A stretch of 64,000 nt of DNA from Siphonodentalium dalli (GCA_032622095.1 CP136064.1:217326205-217390204), one strand, 5' to 3'. Positions 45,749-58,840 are shown, counted from the stretch's first letter. Notes: generated by a model from the sequence alone, not told the origin. Numbers and translations: made by a program.

Positions 45749-46639
45749 GTGACACCATGTTTTATCACAACAAGCAAATGCAGGGATGTAGCGACATGGA
45801 AGACAGGGGTGACAGATCATGTCATAGATATAAACCCAGAATATAAAATTACAAACAGACAGGGGGATATTTGCCAACTAAAGATAGCGGAAGAAGAGAA
45901 AGACATTGGAGTAATCACAGACAATATGCTCACATTTGAAAATCACATCAATGAAAAGATGAAGAAAGGACAATCAGTTATGGGTGCCATCAGAAGATCA
46001 TTTACACACTTAGATGAGAACACACTTGTTAAGCTGTATAAAGGATTGGTCCGACCACATCTGGAATACGCACAACCAGCTTGGAAACCCCACCTACAAA
46101 AACACATTGAACGATTAGAAGGAGTTCAGAGAAGGGCAACGAAATTAGCACCAGGGCTAAAAGATCTAGAATATGATAAAAGATTGGAGAGACTAAAAAT
46201 TCCCACACTTCAATATAGAAGACACAGAGGGGATATGATAGAGTGTTACAAAATTTGTAACACGTACGACCAGGAAGTTGCAGACATACTAACAAGAAAT
46301 ACTGACAAACGAACTAGAGGACACAACTACAAGTTATACCTAGAGGGATCGAATTACAATACAAGAAAATATTCATTCAGCCAGAGAGTAGTGGAAACAT
46401 GGAATAAACTACCTGAAAAAGTTGTATATTCCGAGAAAATGAATCAATTCAAGAACAACCTGGACCACCATTGGGACAAGCAAGAGGTGAAATACAACTT
46501 TAAGGCTGAATTGGAAATAAATATGACATTATCTCAAACATGCAATATGTCCCTACCAGAAAATTCTCTAGTTGACGTGTCATGCACAAGTACAAGTGAG
46601 GTGGATACAGTGGCAACTACAGGAGCCAGCGTCCACTAA
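45749..46639 (+). pseudogene. LINE reverse transcriptase C-terminal remnant (CR1-like)
   Basis: One open frame of 296 codons. Residues from ~45 match the thumb and C-terminal region of CR1/Jockey-group reverse transcriptases: EEEKDIGVITDN.LTF..HI, LYKGLVRPHLEYAQPAWKPH, LEGVQRRATKL, YRRHRGDMIECYKI and, later, VVETWNKLPEKV. The catalytic palm (YADD) and endonuclease are absent, so it is a 5'-truncated copy. The first ~40 residues are probably flanking DNA read in frame. 'taagtaa' repeats after the stop (46644-46680) look like the short tandem 3' tails of CR1-type LINEs. Openness suggests a fairly young insertion. Confidence 0.88.
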
Positions 46640-46682
46640 AAGCATAAGTAACCATAAGTAAATAATAAGTAAGTAGTAACTA
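46640..46682 (+). repeat. TAAGTAA-type repeats at LINE 3' end
   Basis: 'cataagtaa' then 'cataagtaaataataagtaa' and 'gtagtaac' follow the LINE stop codon directly; they probably mark the element's 3' terminus. Confidence 0.65.
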
Positions 46683-46984
46683 AATCAGAACAGTTTGTAA
46701 TACTGAGTACGCCGTGCTAAAACTTCAGATAGATTGGTGGCTATTCCGACGAGTTGCATGGGCATTTGCTTTGTCGGTAAGCGGAACCCATCGTATAACT
46801 TACATTGGTCGAAAGTGCTGCTTCTGATATTATAAATCCGGCTTCAAATGTATGGAATATAAATAAATCCGATATGAAGGAATAATTCAAACAAGAGGTG
46901 GCATCAGAGATGCTGTGTCTCGTTTTCGGTGGCTTACCGCCAGTGGCTACCGCCAATTGGTGTGCATCAGTATCGGTAGACTAA

Positions 46985-48005
46985 TTAATAGGTAAAATCG
47001 AAAAATGACTAATTAAGGGCCATAACTCCATCAAATTTTATCGGGCCAGGCTGGTTTTCGAACTCATCCGAAATATTCTTGGCAAGTATGTCTATTCCAA
47101 ATTTTAAACTAATCAGAGGACGTTTGTTGAAGTTATCGCGCTAACGAGCTAAAAATTCACGAAAAATGACTAATTAAGGGCCATAACTCTATCAAATTTT
47201 ATTGGGCCAGGCTGGTTTTCGAACTCTTCCAGGATATTATTGGAAGACACTTATATACCAAATTTTAGTTGAATCGGATGACGTTTGTTGAAGTTATCGC
47301 GCTAACGAGCTAAAAATTTGTGAAAAATGACTAATTAAGGGCCATAACTCTATCAAATTTTATCGGACCTGGCCGGTTTTCGAACTCGACCGAGATATTC
47401 TTCGGAGACACCTATATACCAAATTTCAATCAAATCGGATAACGTTTGTTGAAGTTATCGCGCTAACGAGCTTAAAATTCGTGAAAAATGACTAATTAAG
47501 GGCCATAACTCTATCAAATTTTATCGGACCAGGCCGGTTTTCGAAATCGTCCGAGATATTCTTGGGAGACACCTATATACCAAATTTCAATCAAATCGGA
47601 TAACGTTTGTTGAAGTTATCGCGCTAACGAGCTGAAAATTCGTGAAAAATGACTAATTAAGGGCCATAACTATATCAAATATTATCGGACCAGGCCGGTT
47701 TTTGAACTCATCCGAGATATTCTTGGGAGACACCTATATACCAAATTTCAATCAAATCAGATAACGTTTGTTGAAGTTATCGCGCTAACGAGCTGAAAAT
47801 TCAAAGGGCCATAACTCTGTAATAAATGTGCGGACGAACCCGATTTTTTGTCTGCAGCTTACGTGCATGGATATGTACTCACACACCAAAATTTAATCCG
47901 TCAATAAACGGTTGAGTTATAAGCAAAACACGTCGCTCGCCCGTCCGCCGCCCACCGTCCCTCATCAAACTATAAGTCGAGTTTTGGAAAAAAACTCGAC
48001 TAAAA
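46985..48005 (+). mobile_element. Pearl-like element: exact 161-bp core, five units, 3' hairpin
   Basis: 'gggccataact' recurs at 47017, 47178, 47339, 47500 and 47661, exactly 161 bp apart, with a sixth diverged start near 47804. Units end 'gaagttatcgcgctaacgag'. A decayed CCGT-rich tract (47938-47962) precedes a hairpin 'agtcgagtttt...aaaactcgact' (47975-48001). Confidence 0.85.
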
Positions 48006-48229
48006 AGAAGAGATGAGTAGTGTGCTCTTTTCAATAATTAATCCCAGATTAACACAAAAGCTACAGACTCCATTATAAGATATATTATTTAACAATGCGT
48101 TGAACTATCTGGGTGTAATATTGACTATGGAGTATTGATTTGTATTCACCGTTTGTAAGACTGACCTCATGTTTAATTGGTAAGAGAAACTTGACACTGA
48201 TTGTAACTTTCTGGGACTGATTGGGTGTT

Positions 48230-48351
48230 ATAAATATGTTATAAGCACAGCATCCAATTTATAAGCGAAATAAACACCACACAAGCCCTCTGGGCACTTG
48301 TGATCTTTATTTCACTTATAAATTGGATGCTGTGCTTATAACGTATATTTA
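48230..48351. mobile_element. Foldback element
   Basis: 'gttataagcacagcatccaa' (48238 on) is repeated inverted, ending at 48342, with ~37-bp arms and a ~30-bp loop. No clear duplication of flanks. Confidence 0.7.
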
Positions 48352-48585
48352 GAGAGTCTATTTGTAATAGATTCACATGATATGATTGAGTCTTCGGAAC
48401 AGAAGGGAACTTATTGTACATGTATGTTATAACATTTTAATTGTATCCCCCACTCCTAAAGACTGACACAAAAGTTTTCTAAAACAGTGCTTTTCTAGTC
48501 TTTATACATCTATGGTAAACCAATTGATTTAGATTGAGTCGTAGCTTTATCAGGACTGGTGCCCTTCATGCCATTTCATTTAAGA

Positions 48586-48740
48586 AATGAATGTAGTGGA
48601 TGTGTGTATTTTATTGGGGGATACGTTGCTGTGGTCATTGAGGCAAATTGTATGAACCGCAAAGCTGTTCTCACTAAATGTGCCCCCCAATGACCACAGC
48701 GCGTATCCCCCCAAAAACACACACACCCACTACATTCATA
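48586..48740. mobile_element. Foldback element
   Basis: Arms 'aatgaatgtagtgg.tgtgtgt.tttt.ggggga' and 'gctgtggtcattg' face their complements across a ~47-bp loop. Confidence 0.7.
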
Positions 48741-50520
48741 GTACATTCATTTCTTATATTTATATAATCCTTTTGATGATTTATTCCAATAAAAAAGCTA
48801 AATTTATTCTTATTTATTTTCACAAAATCTGCAGAGAATTTGAGACTAGCCCACACAGCACATTAAGTTAGCCCAATATAATATGTCCAAGCACTTAGTA
48901 ACGATAACGTGATTAATAAAAATAACTGGCTTAAGATGAAATTCAGCTGAACTTTTAAAAGCACGCACAATTATTCTGCTGACCGCTTTTAGTGATTAGG
49001 TCAACAATTTGTGGTGTCATATCATGAGTACCATGAGGGGGTAAGATTAAACTTCTTTTCACAGCAGATAATACATACATGGAATAATCTTTTTGATTTC
49101 ATTGTTTAATTGAAAGATTTATTAAAAAAAACAAGCAGATGACAGCTGGCGACACATACAATGAGAGATATTAAAACATATGATGATTAACAATCAAACT
49201 TCTATATGATATTTTAAAATACCATTGGATATACTGCTACTTACACATCCTTACTTATTTATGATTTATGATCAATAATACGGTGTGACGTATAGGGCAA
49301 GATCAATATTAACTACATGATTTTCACTAATCTTGTTGAGAACACATCTATTCCTGAAGATTTTTGAGTTACTTCTGTGATATGTGTGGTTTTGAACGCA
49401 TACTTGTTACAGAAATCTAACATGAGATCACATGATGGTTAGGCCTAATTATCTTTAATGCAGAAATTTCAGGCTAATATTTTATCTTTCTCGACAAAAT
49501 GACATATAAGATAGTGTATCTCTTCCCTGAACTTTCTGTATATATTTGGGGGTAAAATAATATTAAATTTCAGCAGAGAAAGGACAGGCAACGGGTGCTT
49601 CTGTCTCTAGGAAATATTTGCTATGAATTGGGACAGAAAATGTGGATATTATTGATTATTACAACATTTTTTATTACAAATCTAACTTTTAATACACTTT
49701 TAACCCTGGAATCTGCGACATTTTTCAATAAATAATGTTTACAGGTGGCCATCTTGAATTCCCACACCACATGGCCAAGGAAATATAAACATAAAGTATT
49801 ACACTCCTACATAATATATACAGTACATCAGTTTATCCATTTGGTTTGATTCTCTTTCTTTTATTTTTGGCACCTACATGTAGCTATGAAATGAAAAAAA
49901 ATATTTATGGATATGTTGGTCAATTTGGCAGCCATCTTGGATTTCCAGGTGACCGGTGGACATATTGAATGTTCAAGTCACGTGACTGAATATATGGAAA
50001 CAAAACACTGTTTTAATAAATCAATCTTCGAGAAAACATGTTTGCTTTTTATCGTTCATGAAATGTGCCAATACCAGGGTTCAACGTTCAGCTGATTGTG
50101 GCAAAACAATGAAAATATACTCTTTTTTTAATTTATTTTTTATTTTTTTAATGCATGTAATTGCATGTAAGCACATCTATATCACTAATTATATACTATA
50201 TACTATGTTTACATTAAGCAGCAATAATTTTTTATGGATTTTTCAATTTACATGTCCATTTGTGGTGGCAGTTGAATCCCAATCTCAGGAATAAATCTAC
50301 AGTCTGTAAAACCTGCCTGTGGTAATAGTTTGTTCAACTCCCATGCCTTGTCTTATTTGTTATAGAGCAATATACATGTAGAACACTTTCTATTTCAGAA
50401 TTTAAAGTTTCTCTCCCAAGTGACTCAACGATTCATAGTGTTCATGCATAGTTACTAGTATGTGCAAGATAATATACAAGATAATATTCAATGACTAGAT
50501 GTCCTTATTAACAACTGTAC
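48741..50520. other. Intergenic, AT-rich
   Basis: No gene recognised. 'gccatcttgg' (49931) with 'gtcacgtgac' (49978), and a weaker pair near 49749, are minus-oriented relatives of the motif pairs at 33807-34010. Confidence 0.4.
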
Positions 50521-51130
50521 ATGGCTGATGTGCAACAAACTAAAATACAACAGAATAACACACATTCTGATCAAAGAGCACATCATGACTTTCAGTTTCC
50601 TGTCCAATTTAAATGTGCAGTGACTGTCTATAACTCTATCCGCCAAGTTATTCCATCATACATATCAGAAATGTATGTGTCAATGATCGAGCGGTTGGAG
50701 CTCAGACTCGCGGTATACCTGTATCCTGCTGCCAGAATATTAAAACTATCAATAAGCCTGATAACATCTATGGACACCTTTCATTCCAGGAGGTTGCTAC
50801 AGTAATGCTCTAAGTATTTGACTTCTTAACCACAGCAGAATCATGGGTAACTTTTCAGGATTTAGTCGGAAATATGGCTTGTTGCCATTCATCGGAAAGC
50901 TCTCCCGAGAGCTTTCCGATGAATGGCAACAAGCCATATTTCCGACTAAATCCTGAAAAGTTACCCGTAATTCTGCTGTGGTTAAGAAGTCGATTACTTA
51001 GAGCATTACTGTACATCTGTTTGGAATAGGCTGCCACTCAACATTCGATGTTGTGACACTTTGTCAGCATTCAAGCGAGAACTAAAAACACACCTTTTCT
51101 GTCTGTGCTTCAAATTGCAACAGTCAAATA
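50521..51130 (+). pseudogene. LINE reverse transcriptase remnant split by a foldback MITE
   Basis: The first part contains FPVQFKCAVTVYNSIRQVIP then SYISEMYV, matching the LINE segment '...K..v..YK.i....P.YL.e'. After the MITE (50800-51011) the frame resumes with SVWNRLPLNIR and AFKRELKTHLF, the classic LINE C-terminal WN.LP..IR / FK..LK.HLF signature. Removing the MITE plus one TA joins the halves in frame. The upstream palm domain is missing. Confidence 0.8.
50800..51011. mobile_element. TA-type foldback MITE inserted in a LINE
   Basis: 212 bp; ends CAGTAATGCTCTAAGTA and complement, TA on both sides (50798-50799, 51012-51013). Nearly perfect palindrome centred on 'ctctcccgagag'. Youngest-looking member of its family here. 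Confidence 0.92.
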
Positions 51131-51199
51131 AAACGAGAGGCCGATCACGATCGGCAGATGTTTAACCCATACCTTGGCGATAGTGATCAGCTATTTTCA

Positions 51200-52355
51200 G
51201 TTCTGACACGAAAATCCATAAGCCATAACTCTGTTTAAAATATAAAAAAATGGATCAAACCCAAATTCGAAACCTATCTGTATTTTGGGCTGAGAAATTC
51301 ACATACAAAATTTACATACATCTCAATAAAATGAGATATATCAGATGAAAGGTATTTCTGCTAAGTATAAGGAATGTTGAGAATTAAGGGTTCATTTTAA
51401 CCACAAAAATCCATACAAGTGAAAGGGATATAATAGGAGAATGATTACATGAAAAATATACAAAAGCATAAAATTGATGACAAGGGTTAACAATTTTAAC
51501 TCAATAAAATTAGGTACAGGTATGTCACTGGAACACTGCATTGATATCCTAAACCAGAGAGCTGTATGGAAATACAATAAACAACAGATGGTTCTCTGTC
51601 CAATTACAGCTTCCAGTGCCCTGACAATATGATGGCTAAAAATAACTCTAATTTCCAATAATACAAGTTAATCTATTCTCTCTCTCAGTGCTAACTGATA
51701 TCACAGGGGTTATATATCTGCTATGGTTCTACATGATAAGCATAAAAATATCGAATCTGTTCAATCCTTAGTTAAAAAGGGCCATAACTCTGGTATAAAA
51801 AACAGGTTCTAACCCATATTCAAACTTGATCTGTATTTTGAGTTGAGAAACTCACATACCAAATTTGGTTCCTATCAGACGATAACTGGTTGAGCTATCG
51901 AAGCATGGATGAATTCTATATCAAAGGGCCATAACTCCATTAAAAATAATCTGATCAAACCCATATTCGAACTCGAATTGTATTTTAGATAGAGAAACTC
52001 ACATACCAAATTTGGTTCTCATAAGATAATATTTTTTTTAGTTATCGTAGCATCCATGAATTCTAAGTCGAAAAAGGGCCATAACTCCGTAAAAAAAACT
52101 CGGATCAAACCCATATTCGAACTCGATCTGTATTTTGGGCTCTGAAACTCGCATACCAAATTTGGTTCCGATCAGATAAAAATTGTTTGAGTTATGACAG
52201 CATGCGTGAATTCGAAGTTGAAAAAGGGCCATAACTCCGTAAAAAAAACTCGGATCAAACCCATATTCGAACTCGATCTGTATTACGGTCTGAGAAACTC
52301 ATATACAAAATTTAGAAAATATTTGAGTTATCGCACCATGCGTAAAGTGTCCACG

Positions 52356-52394
<39 letters not shown>

Positions 52395-52472
52395 GGACGG
52401 ACGGACGCACGACGAGTGGTCAATCCGGACGTCGACATTATGTTTACCATACTATGGTATGGGTAAACATAA
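51200..52472 (+). mobile_element. Pearl-like element: ~150-bp core, ACAG/ACGG tract, 3' hairpin
   Basis: 'gggccataactc' occurs at about 51779, 51926, 52076 and 52226, with a diverged earlier unit near 51210. Each unit carries 'acccatattcgaactcga' and 'cataccaaatttggttc'. A (GACA)n then (GACG)n tract at 52355-52412 precedes a hairpin 'atgtttaccatac/gtatgggtaaacat' (52440-52470). Confidence 0.85.
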
Positions 52473-55150
52473 AAACAGTAAATTATGCATCCACTTGTTA
52501 GCTTCAAAACTGATATTTAAGTGCAATGACTATTATTTCAGTTTTAATTATCTATTTACGGCTGTGTATAGTTTTAACGACTCACATTTTTTTAATCTCG
52601 TACTCCGTATTTTTATTTTATTAGTTGTTGACCAATTGTTTTTTATTCTGATTTTTTTATGTGTATCATTTTATGTAAAGCGCATTGAAACTAATTGATG
52701 TCTAATGCATTTTTAAATATATAATAATAATAATATATACACAGTATAAAGATATCAAACACAATTCTGGGTTGGGCACTAAAATAGCACATGATATTAT
52801 CTGTTGGTTCGTTCGGGTGTATAAAAATTACAGAATACATATGACAGTGTGGATAAGGTACTTTTAAGTTAGGGGGAATTTGAATGTTGAGGTGTGGTAC
52901 CTCACTCAAGGTATGGGGCTGTGGTACCATTTTCATTATGCCCGAGGTGTGGGACCAAATATTTCAATGCAATTGAGGTGTGTCTGAGGAACATTTACAC
53001 CCTGTGCAGTGTGTAAGAGGCGCATGTGAGATATCCTGCCAGTGGAGGCGTGTCTTAGGTACTGAGGTGTATGACCAAATATTTAAATGAGGTTTGGGTT
53101 AATATCTTACAAGACATGCTATTATTATAAAGTCATATGGTGTTCGTCTTGGGCCTGTTGATATGTCCATATTGTGCTCTGAGGAAGATGTGCCACCACA
53201 ATCTAAACTGAAAGAATAATTGCAAGAGAACTGAATAGCTCAGTGCCTGGGAGGCAATTCCTTGTCCACACTGATAACACTTATCATATTATAGTGCAAC
53301 ATTAAAGGTACTCAATCCGATCAGACACTCCTAAATTACTATTTCTTTGGCTTCGGGGGTAAAAAATATTTGATTTGAGTCGAAGAACCCACCCATCAAA
53401 GCTCAGAGTGATAAGATATTGATGTTTGAAGTTTGATGTTTCTATTGTTTGTGGACCAGAACTTGTCCAGAACCACATGCTCAAATGGACAAATTGTGGT
53501 TGTAAGATGGATAGCTCGAAAATCAAGTGGTTTACTATTAACAATAAATATCTTATTGGTGACCCAAACTACAAAAAAACTTCACATGAGACTAAGTCTA
53601 ACTTAACTATTTAGTTTAACATATTTTATTACTCTTAAACATATAAAGTAATAGGATTAGGGGACAAGTGCTCGGGCACTTAATCTTCCCTCTCTCCAAT
53701 CAAAATAATTGGTTGAGTTAATTTACAGAAGTAACAGAAATAAAATGACTAAACTGATGACTGGAGCAGCTAGATAGATACGGAGTTTACGAGAGAAGGT
53801 GATATAGAAGGTGAAAGAGAAGGCTGGCTCAACCGATTTCATGGCTGGTTAGCTTGCTTAGTCGCGACGTTCGTGGCTGACGAAATATGGCAGCTCAGCC
53901 GGCTGCTCAAGACGTTACATCATTCAGTGTAGTTTCATTTCCAAAATGTTCATAATCCCCGGTTATAGACCCATTCGTTTTAGCACTTGCATGTGGTGAA
54001 CCCGTAGAATTCCAGACCACACGTAATCTTTTGATGTTGGGCTTTTCCATTATGGCGAAAATACACGATGGACTGGCATGGATATACTATGTAGTTTCCC
54101 ATCTAATCGGTATAAGTTACATTGGGACTTCTGTCAACTTCAGACTGCTATCATCACTGGCATCTGCGATATATGCATGCATCATTGAATGATGAATCCG
54201 ATAGTAATGATATAAATGTTTCAAACTATTTTCTATTCTCTTCTACAGGTTATGTGCATATATTGACAAATGCCAGCGATGTCTGAGACTGGGTCGTGTC
54301 GATATAAACAATTTATACTTTAACCCTTTCAATACCGAATTAATGCGCCCATTCAGGTATATGAAAGCATGAATTGGGATAGTCTATTCCACATTAAGGG
54401 GCCCGGTGTTCTGATAATATAACAACCATGCCGTGTCCATGTGAGTATGCCAATATTAGGCAATGCGGTTTAGTTCTTTGCGATTCACAGTACAGTTGTG
54501 CTTGACATATAAGCCCATGCACACGGCTCAGCCATTTTACAATTCCGGAGGCGGAGATTTTTTTATGTGGCTGGCGTTAGAGATAATATGGATGGCGGCG
54601 GCTTGTGGCCAATATGGCTGGCGGCGGCGTGCAATGGTGGCTTCGCGCTCTACCAAAGGCTGGTATCGGCTTAGAGCGAATATAATCCTTATTATATTTT
54701 CATAAATTTTTTACGTCAAAATATAAATCATATCCCCACTCCAATAAGACCGAACGTGTTATCATACTCTCAACATGTTATCCTACTCTCAGCACTGTGT
54801 CACGATATCAATTTTGCGTTATTCGGTATCCTTGCACGTTATTTTAACAGCAATGGCTGGTGATGTTGTAGCTTTAAGAACGTATTAGGTCTAAAAGTAT
54901 GTTTTTTTTAGTGGTGTGTGTCATAACAAACTGGTATAGAACACAACTCAGGTCTCTATTTATATCATAAAAAGATACAAAACATTTATATGTTTATATA
55001 TATTGACATAAGACATTTAACTTTACAAAAAGATTTCAGTTTAACAATTGGAATCATACTGTAGAGTATGTTTGGCTTTATCTAGCTTTCATCTGTGAAA
55101 ACTTTGAATAGTTTGAGTTCAGGTTTGTTATCATTTAGCCTTCAGACTTT
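52473..55150. other. Intergenic, no gene recognised
   Basis: 2.7 kb of AT-rich sequence. A short GGC-rich patch at 54590-54630 contains 'atggctggcggcggc'-type repeats. No exon or clean repeat boundary was found. Confidence 0.4.
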
Positions 55151-55154
55151 AGGA

Positions 55155-55290
55155 TTTCCAGGGGTGTATCCAGGAAATTTGAAAAGGAGGGGGGGCACCA
55201 ATAATATAGGCATATATGATGCATAGCATGAGAGTATGAGTGGGGATCCCCCTTTGGTATGTGGGGGTACGGGGGACGCATTTTCCTATG
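55155..55290. repeat. G-rich dispersed repeat fragment
   Basis: 'ccaggggtgtatccaggaaa' and GGGGGGG-containing sequence resemble non-autonomous element ends. A related 'ccagggggaaaaccccccag' segment lies near 57177. Confidence 0.35.
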
Positions 55291-55688
55291 TCCTGTGCCC
55301 ATTGAAAAATCAATCGGATACTGATATTAAAATAACTAGAAAAGGAATAATATTGAGTTACATATATAAATTTGATATGTTACAATCTGGGTATGCACAC
55401 ATAAAACACAAATCTCAGTTTATGTAGCTTATATGGAGCTAGTGACAATTAAATTTACTCGGATCAATGGATGTATTGATGTTAGTACACCAGGACTGGA
55501 TACATCACACGCATGGGTAGTACTTTATAAACATGGCCATACGGTATGCTATATGGAGAGTTGTGCAGTGCATGATAGAAGATTAAAGCTCCTGTGGTTT
55601 CACACCAGTAATATGTCCTCAAAATATATGGCAGGAATATTCGTGTCAACACTGCGGATTGTGTGTTCAAAATACTACGATTGTCTGA

Positions 55689-55850
55689 CGATTGGGACCT
55701 TGGATGATTGGGAGCTTGGGTCAGGACGATTGGGACCTTGAGTCAGGACGATTGGGACCTTGAGTCTGGACGATTGGGACCTTGCTTTTTCAAAGGTCCC
55801 AAACGTCCAAAGTCCCAATCGGCCGAGGTCCTAAACATCCAAGGTCCAAC
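55689..55850. repeat. 22-bp tandem repeat facing an inverted copy
   Basis: 'gattgggaccttg'-type units at 55690, 55706, 55728, 55750 and 55772 (mostly 22 bp apart) are followed by inverted copies 'aaggtccca', 'gtcccaatc' and 'aggtcc'. Foldback structure, no coding potential. Confidence 0.7.
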
Positions 55851-56559
55851 ATTTAAATTCAATCCTGGCTTCTATACTATAGATGCGTTTGGGCTGACAA
55901 AACAATGCATCTATATCCAAACGCTTTCCTCCATTGTTCATTCTGCCGTTTTCATTTTTACTCATAATAGCCATCAGCTGCATGCATGCTGCAGCGAAAT
56001 ACTATAAGTCATCAATACAAGGTGGCCGATTTTCCTATGTACTCGTCTTGTTTTGTAAATGTTTGGCTCACAATAAATATATTCAATCAACTAAGTATGA
56101 TGATAACGACACCTGGAAAAAATATGTGTTTTGAATCACTCGATCATTACTCTTTTTTCAATTAAACAATGACAATTTATGTGTCGAATACTCGCTGTCT
56201 TTTGTGCCACATTTGTTCCAACATGTGATCGAAGTTATATTAGTACCTTCGAAGTTATAGCAGATTCTAAATATCCATATAATTTGAAACGAACCAGAAC
56301 ATTATTTCTATACTGAAAAGACACTAGATGTTTAATAGTATACCATATTATGGTGTAGGCCTATATATCTAATTTCCTTACGATGATATATTGTGGTCAG
56401 TGCAGTTCGATGGTTTGAAGTTAGATAGTCCGAGACAAACCTCTGTACTATCGAATGCTCGGACTATATATACGTTGTATAGGCATATCTCAAAGTGTTT
56501 TTCTATTGCTACATGTATATATAGATGGAATTTGACACCACAGTTAGAATTGCTATATC

Positions 56560-56946
56560 TATGTTTATATCAAAACTTCGGGCGCCTAAAACTTGGCGCG
56601 GGGCCAGATATTTTCAGACGCCCAGAAACAAAATGTCGACAGAATTATTTTTGCTCTACATGGCGAAAATAGTCCATGCGGGGCGCGCCACATCACGGGA
56701 TGTTGGTTTCGCCCTTGCATAGATATACATCCATTCACAGTTGAAATAATTGTACTTGAGTCAGATAAATGTAAACATGTAAACTGTTGTATATATATGC
56801 ATGTATGTTAGGGATATTAAGTGCAGAAACTTCGGGCGCTCGGAGACAAATGGCACCCGGACACGTCCCAAATAATTCCTTGCTCTGGTGAAAATATGGG
56901 GGGGCACGCACGCGCCAAGGGCGCCGGAATGTAGATCCGCCCTTGA
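56560..56946. repeat. Pair of diverged ~125-bp direct repeats
   Basis: 'aaacttcgggcgc' at about 56571 and 56827 each lead into '...ggcgaaaata' or '...gtgaaaata', G-rich sequence, and end 'ttcgcccttg' or 'tccgcccttg'. Two adjacent copies of a short dispersed element. Confidence 0.55.
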
Positions 56947-57289
56947 TTTCAATCAAATTCAAATGAAGTAAGTCTCATTTCAAGCAGGATAAGCATAATC
57001 CATTGAACCAAAAATATCTGACAATAACTTATAAGCATTTCCAATCCCATACATATATAAAAATTTCCAAAGTTACGCTTTAGAAACTTGATCAAATTGA
57101 CCACTCAGTAAAATTCAAAATACTGACTCAGAGAGCCCTAGATTAGCTCGCAATGCCATGCATTTTCAAAATTTTTCCAGGGGGAAAACCCCCCAGACCC
57201 CCCCTCCCAACTCAGATCTTCGGGATATGCCTTCGTCATATCATTACCCGAAAACAGGTGTCCCCAAATATCCCTGGATCCTTCACTGG

Positions 57290-57412
57290 TTCTGAGTAGC
57301 GTACATGTTTTCTCCTCTCGTGAGATGCGAGGATTATTTTCACACAGCTAGCGCCTCGTAAAAATAATCCTCAGCATCTCATTCGAGGAGAAAAACCGTA
57401 CGCTACTCAGAA
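57290..57412. mobile_element. Foldback element
   Basis: 'ttctgagtagcgtac' at the left and its complement at the right. Inner arms 'ttctcctc.g.gagatgc.gaggattattt' are inverted around a ~20-bp loop. 123 bp. Confidence 0.75.
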
Positions 57413-57424
57413 CAGTTAACTATT

Positions 57425-57766
57425 GTCCATTTAATTTAATCCAGTCAGTGGCACACTGTGGAAAGAAAGTAGCATTGAATGTCCATGTGAATCCCCCAAA
57501 TGTGACAATATCCTCTCTTGTTCCTAACATCATGATCTGTTATTTGAACTTATTTCTTCAATTTCGAGGGGAATTTGTACCATATAAGAATTTTGGCCTT
57601 TTATCATTATAAATCTTGTGGAATAAACACATTCTTCTCACATACCTTCTATCAGAAAATGGTTCCCAAACCAATTCAAACAAAAGTTTATCTTTCAATG
57701 TTGACCTGGTGCAGCCTGTTACAATCTGATGATGCAACAAGGGAGAGTTTCTGTCACATTTGGTAG
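57425..57766 (-). pseudogene. LINE reverse transcriptase C-terminal fragment (minus strand)
   Basis: Minus-strand reading gives IVTGCTRSTLKDKLLFELVW then EPFSDRRYVRRMCLFHKIYN, matching the LINE segment 'vtG..rgts...Ly.eLGwe.L..RR..rrlclfyKi.n'. A shifted stretch further on reads FFPQCATDWIKL, resembling 'FFP.....WN.L'. The frame is broken between them by a stop and a frameshift. Confidence 0.7.
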
Positions 57767-58213
57767 TCGAAATACATGCGATAATGCCATTTACCCGACC
57801 ACAAACGGTGTAGTAAGTCCGAACTTCAATGGTATGGCAGTTTTGGGTGCCACAAGGTGTCGCGTGCCCCTTTCTTATTTTTTAATGTATATTTTATAAA
57901 TCTGTAGATATTGCAGTGCAGGAATCTTTCGGTTTTAGACACACTGGCCCGGGTGCTACCACGGCCGAGTAACTTTATAACCCCGTGGTGACTCCAGTAG
58001 CGTTCTTTTAACGTGTAGTACACACCAAGGCTTGTACATAGGTCTGACAGCCATTAATGTCTGTGCCCGATCAGACAACATACTGCACCACCCACGACAA
58101 CATACCTGGAAAAATTTTGTAATGTGGGAAGTCGGCTTTTTACATTCTGATCTTTAAATATTCAGTGATCTCTGGAGAGACTTTTCAGCATGACAAACTT
58201 GGTATCTCACTGA

Positions 58214-58647
58214 CGCTAATGGGGTCATTGTTGTAACGTTTTATACACAAATGCACACCAGTCTCAGTCGGCACGAGATTGATATGTTGCTGTAAATAAT
58301 TGCCGTCTGCCTCGATCAATTCAGACTATTTTTCTTCCGTAGTTCTGATAAAGGCATTCTTTTATCACAATGACGAAATTGCAATAAAATTGATCATCGG
58401 TCGCATAATGATCTTAGTACTGGTATTAAACAGGGACAGAAAGAACTGCTTGGTTGTTTGAGTGATGAACGGAAGAAAATGAAATTGCAAACAAATATCA
58501 ACACGTGTGCATTTATGTAGAAAACACTATGACAATGACCCTGTCACGTGACACTAAGCGAGACTGGTGTGCATTTATGTATACAGAAATGCACATGGTG
58601 TGCATCTATGTATAAAACATTACGACAATGACCCCATTAATTATAGA
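58214..58647. mobile_element. Inverted-repeat element nested in SINE (8-bp duplication)
   Basis: 'taatggggtcattgt' near the left and its complement near the right, arms extending through 'gttttatac..a.atgcacacca'. Flanking CTCACTGA is repeated exactly at 58206-58213 and 58648-58655. The TIR does not reach the very ends. Confidence 0.75.
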
Positions 58648-58689
58648 CTCACTGACCCGAGTTCTGATTTTTGTCAGATAACAACAACC

Positions 58690-58840
58690 TAGTCCAACAA
58701 ATTAGACTTTCGGATTAAGAGGAATTTTAATATTTGGACTTTTACGGACCTCTTAATCCTTCAGAGTTAAGATAATCGTAAATGTCCAAATATTAAAATA
58801 TTTAACCCGAATAGTCTAAATATTCTAATTTGTTGGACTA
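58690..58840. mobile_element. Palindromic element nested in SINE (9-bp duplication)
   Basis: TIR TAGTCCAACAAATTAG and complement. ACAACAACC flanks both sides exactly (58681-58689, 58841-58849). 151 bp. A 9-bp duplication points to a Mutator-like mobiliser (inference). Confidence 0.8.

Noticed and set aside
45550-45777. Minus-strand 'AGDDLKIF' resembling the RT catalytic box, suggesting a 5'-inverted (twin-primed) LINE
   Set aside because: The surrounding residues do not match the RT palm or fingers; the GDD similarity looks accidental.
50855-51037. 60-codon minus-strand frame
   Set aside because: It lies entirely in the palindromic arms of the foldback MITE.
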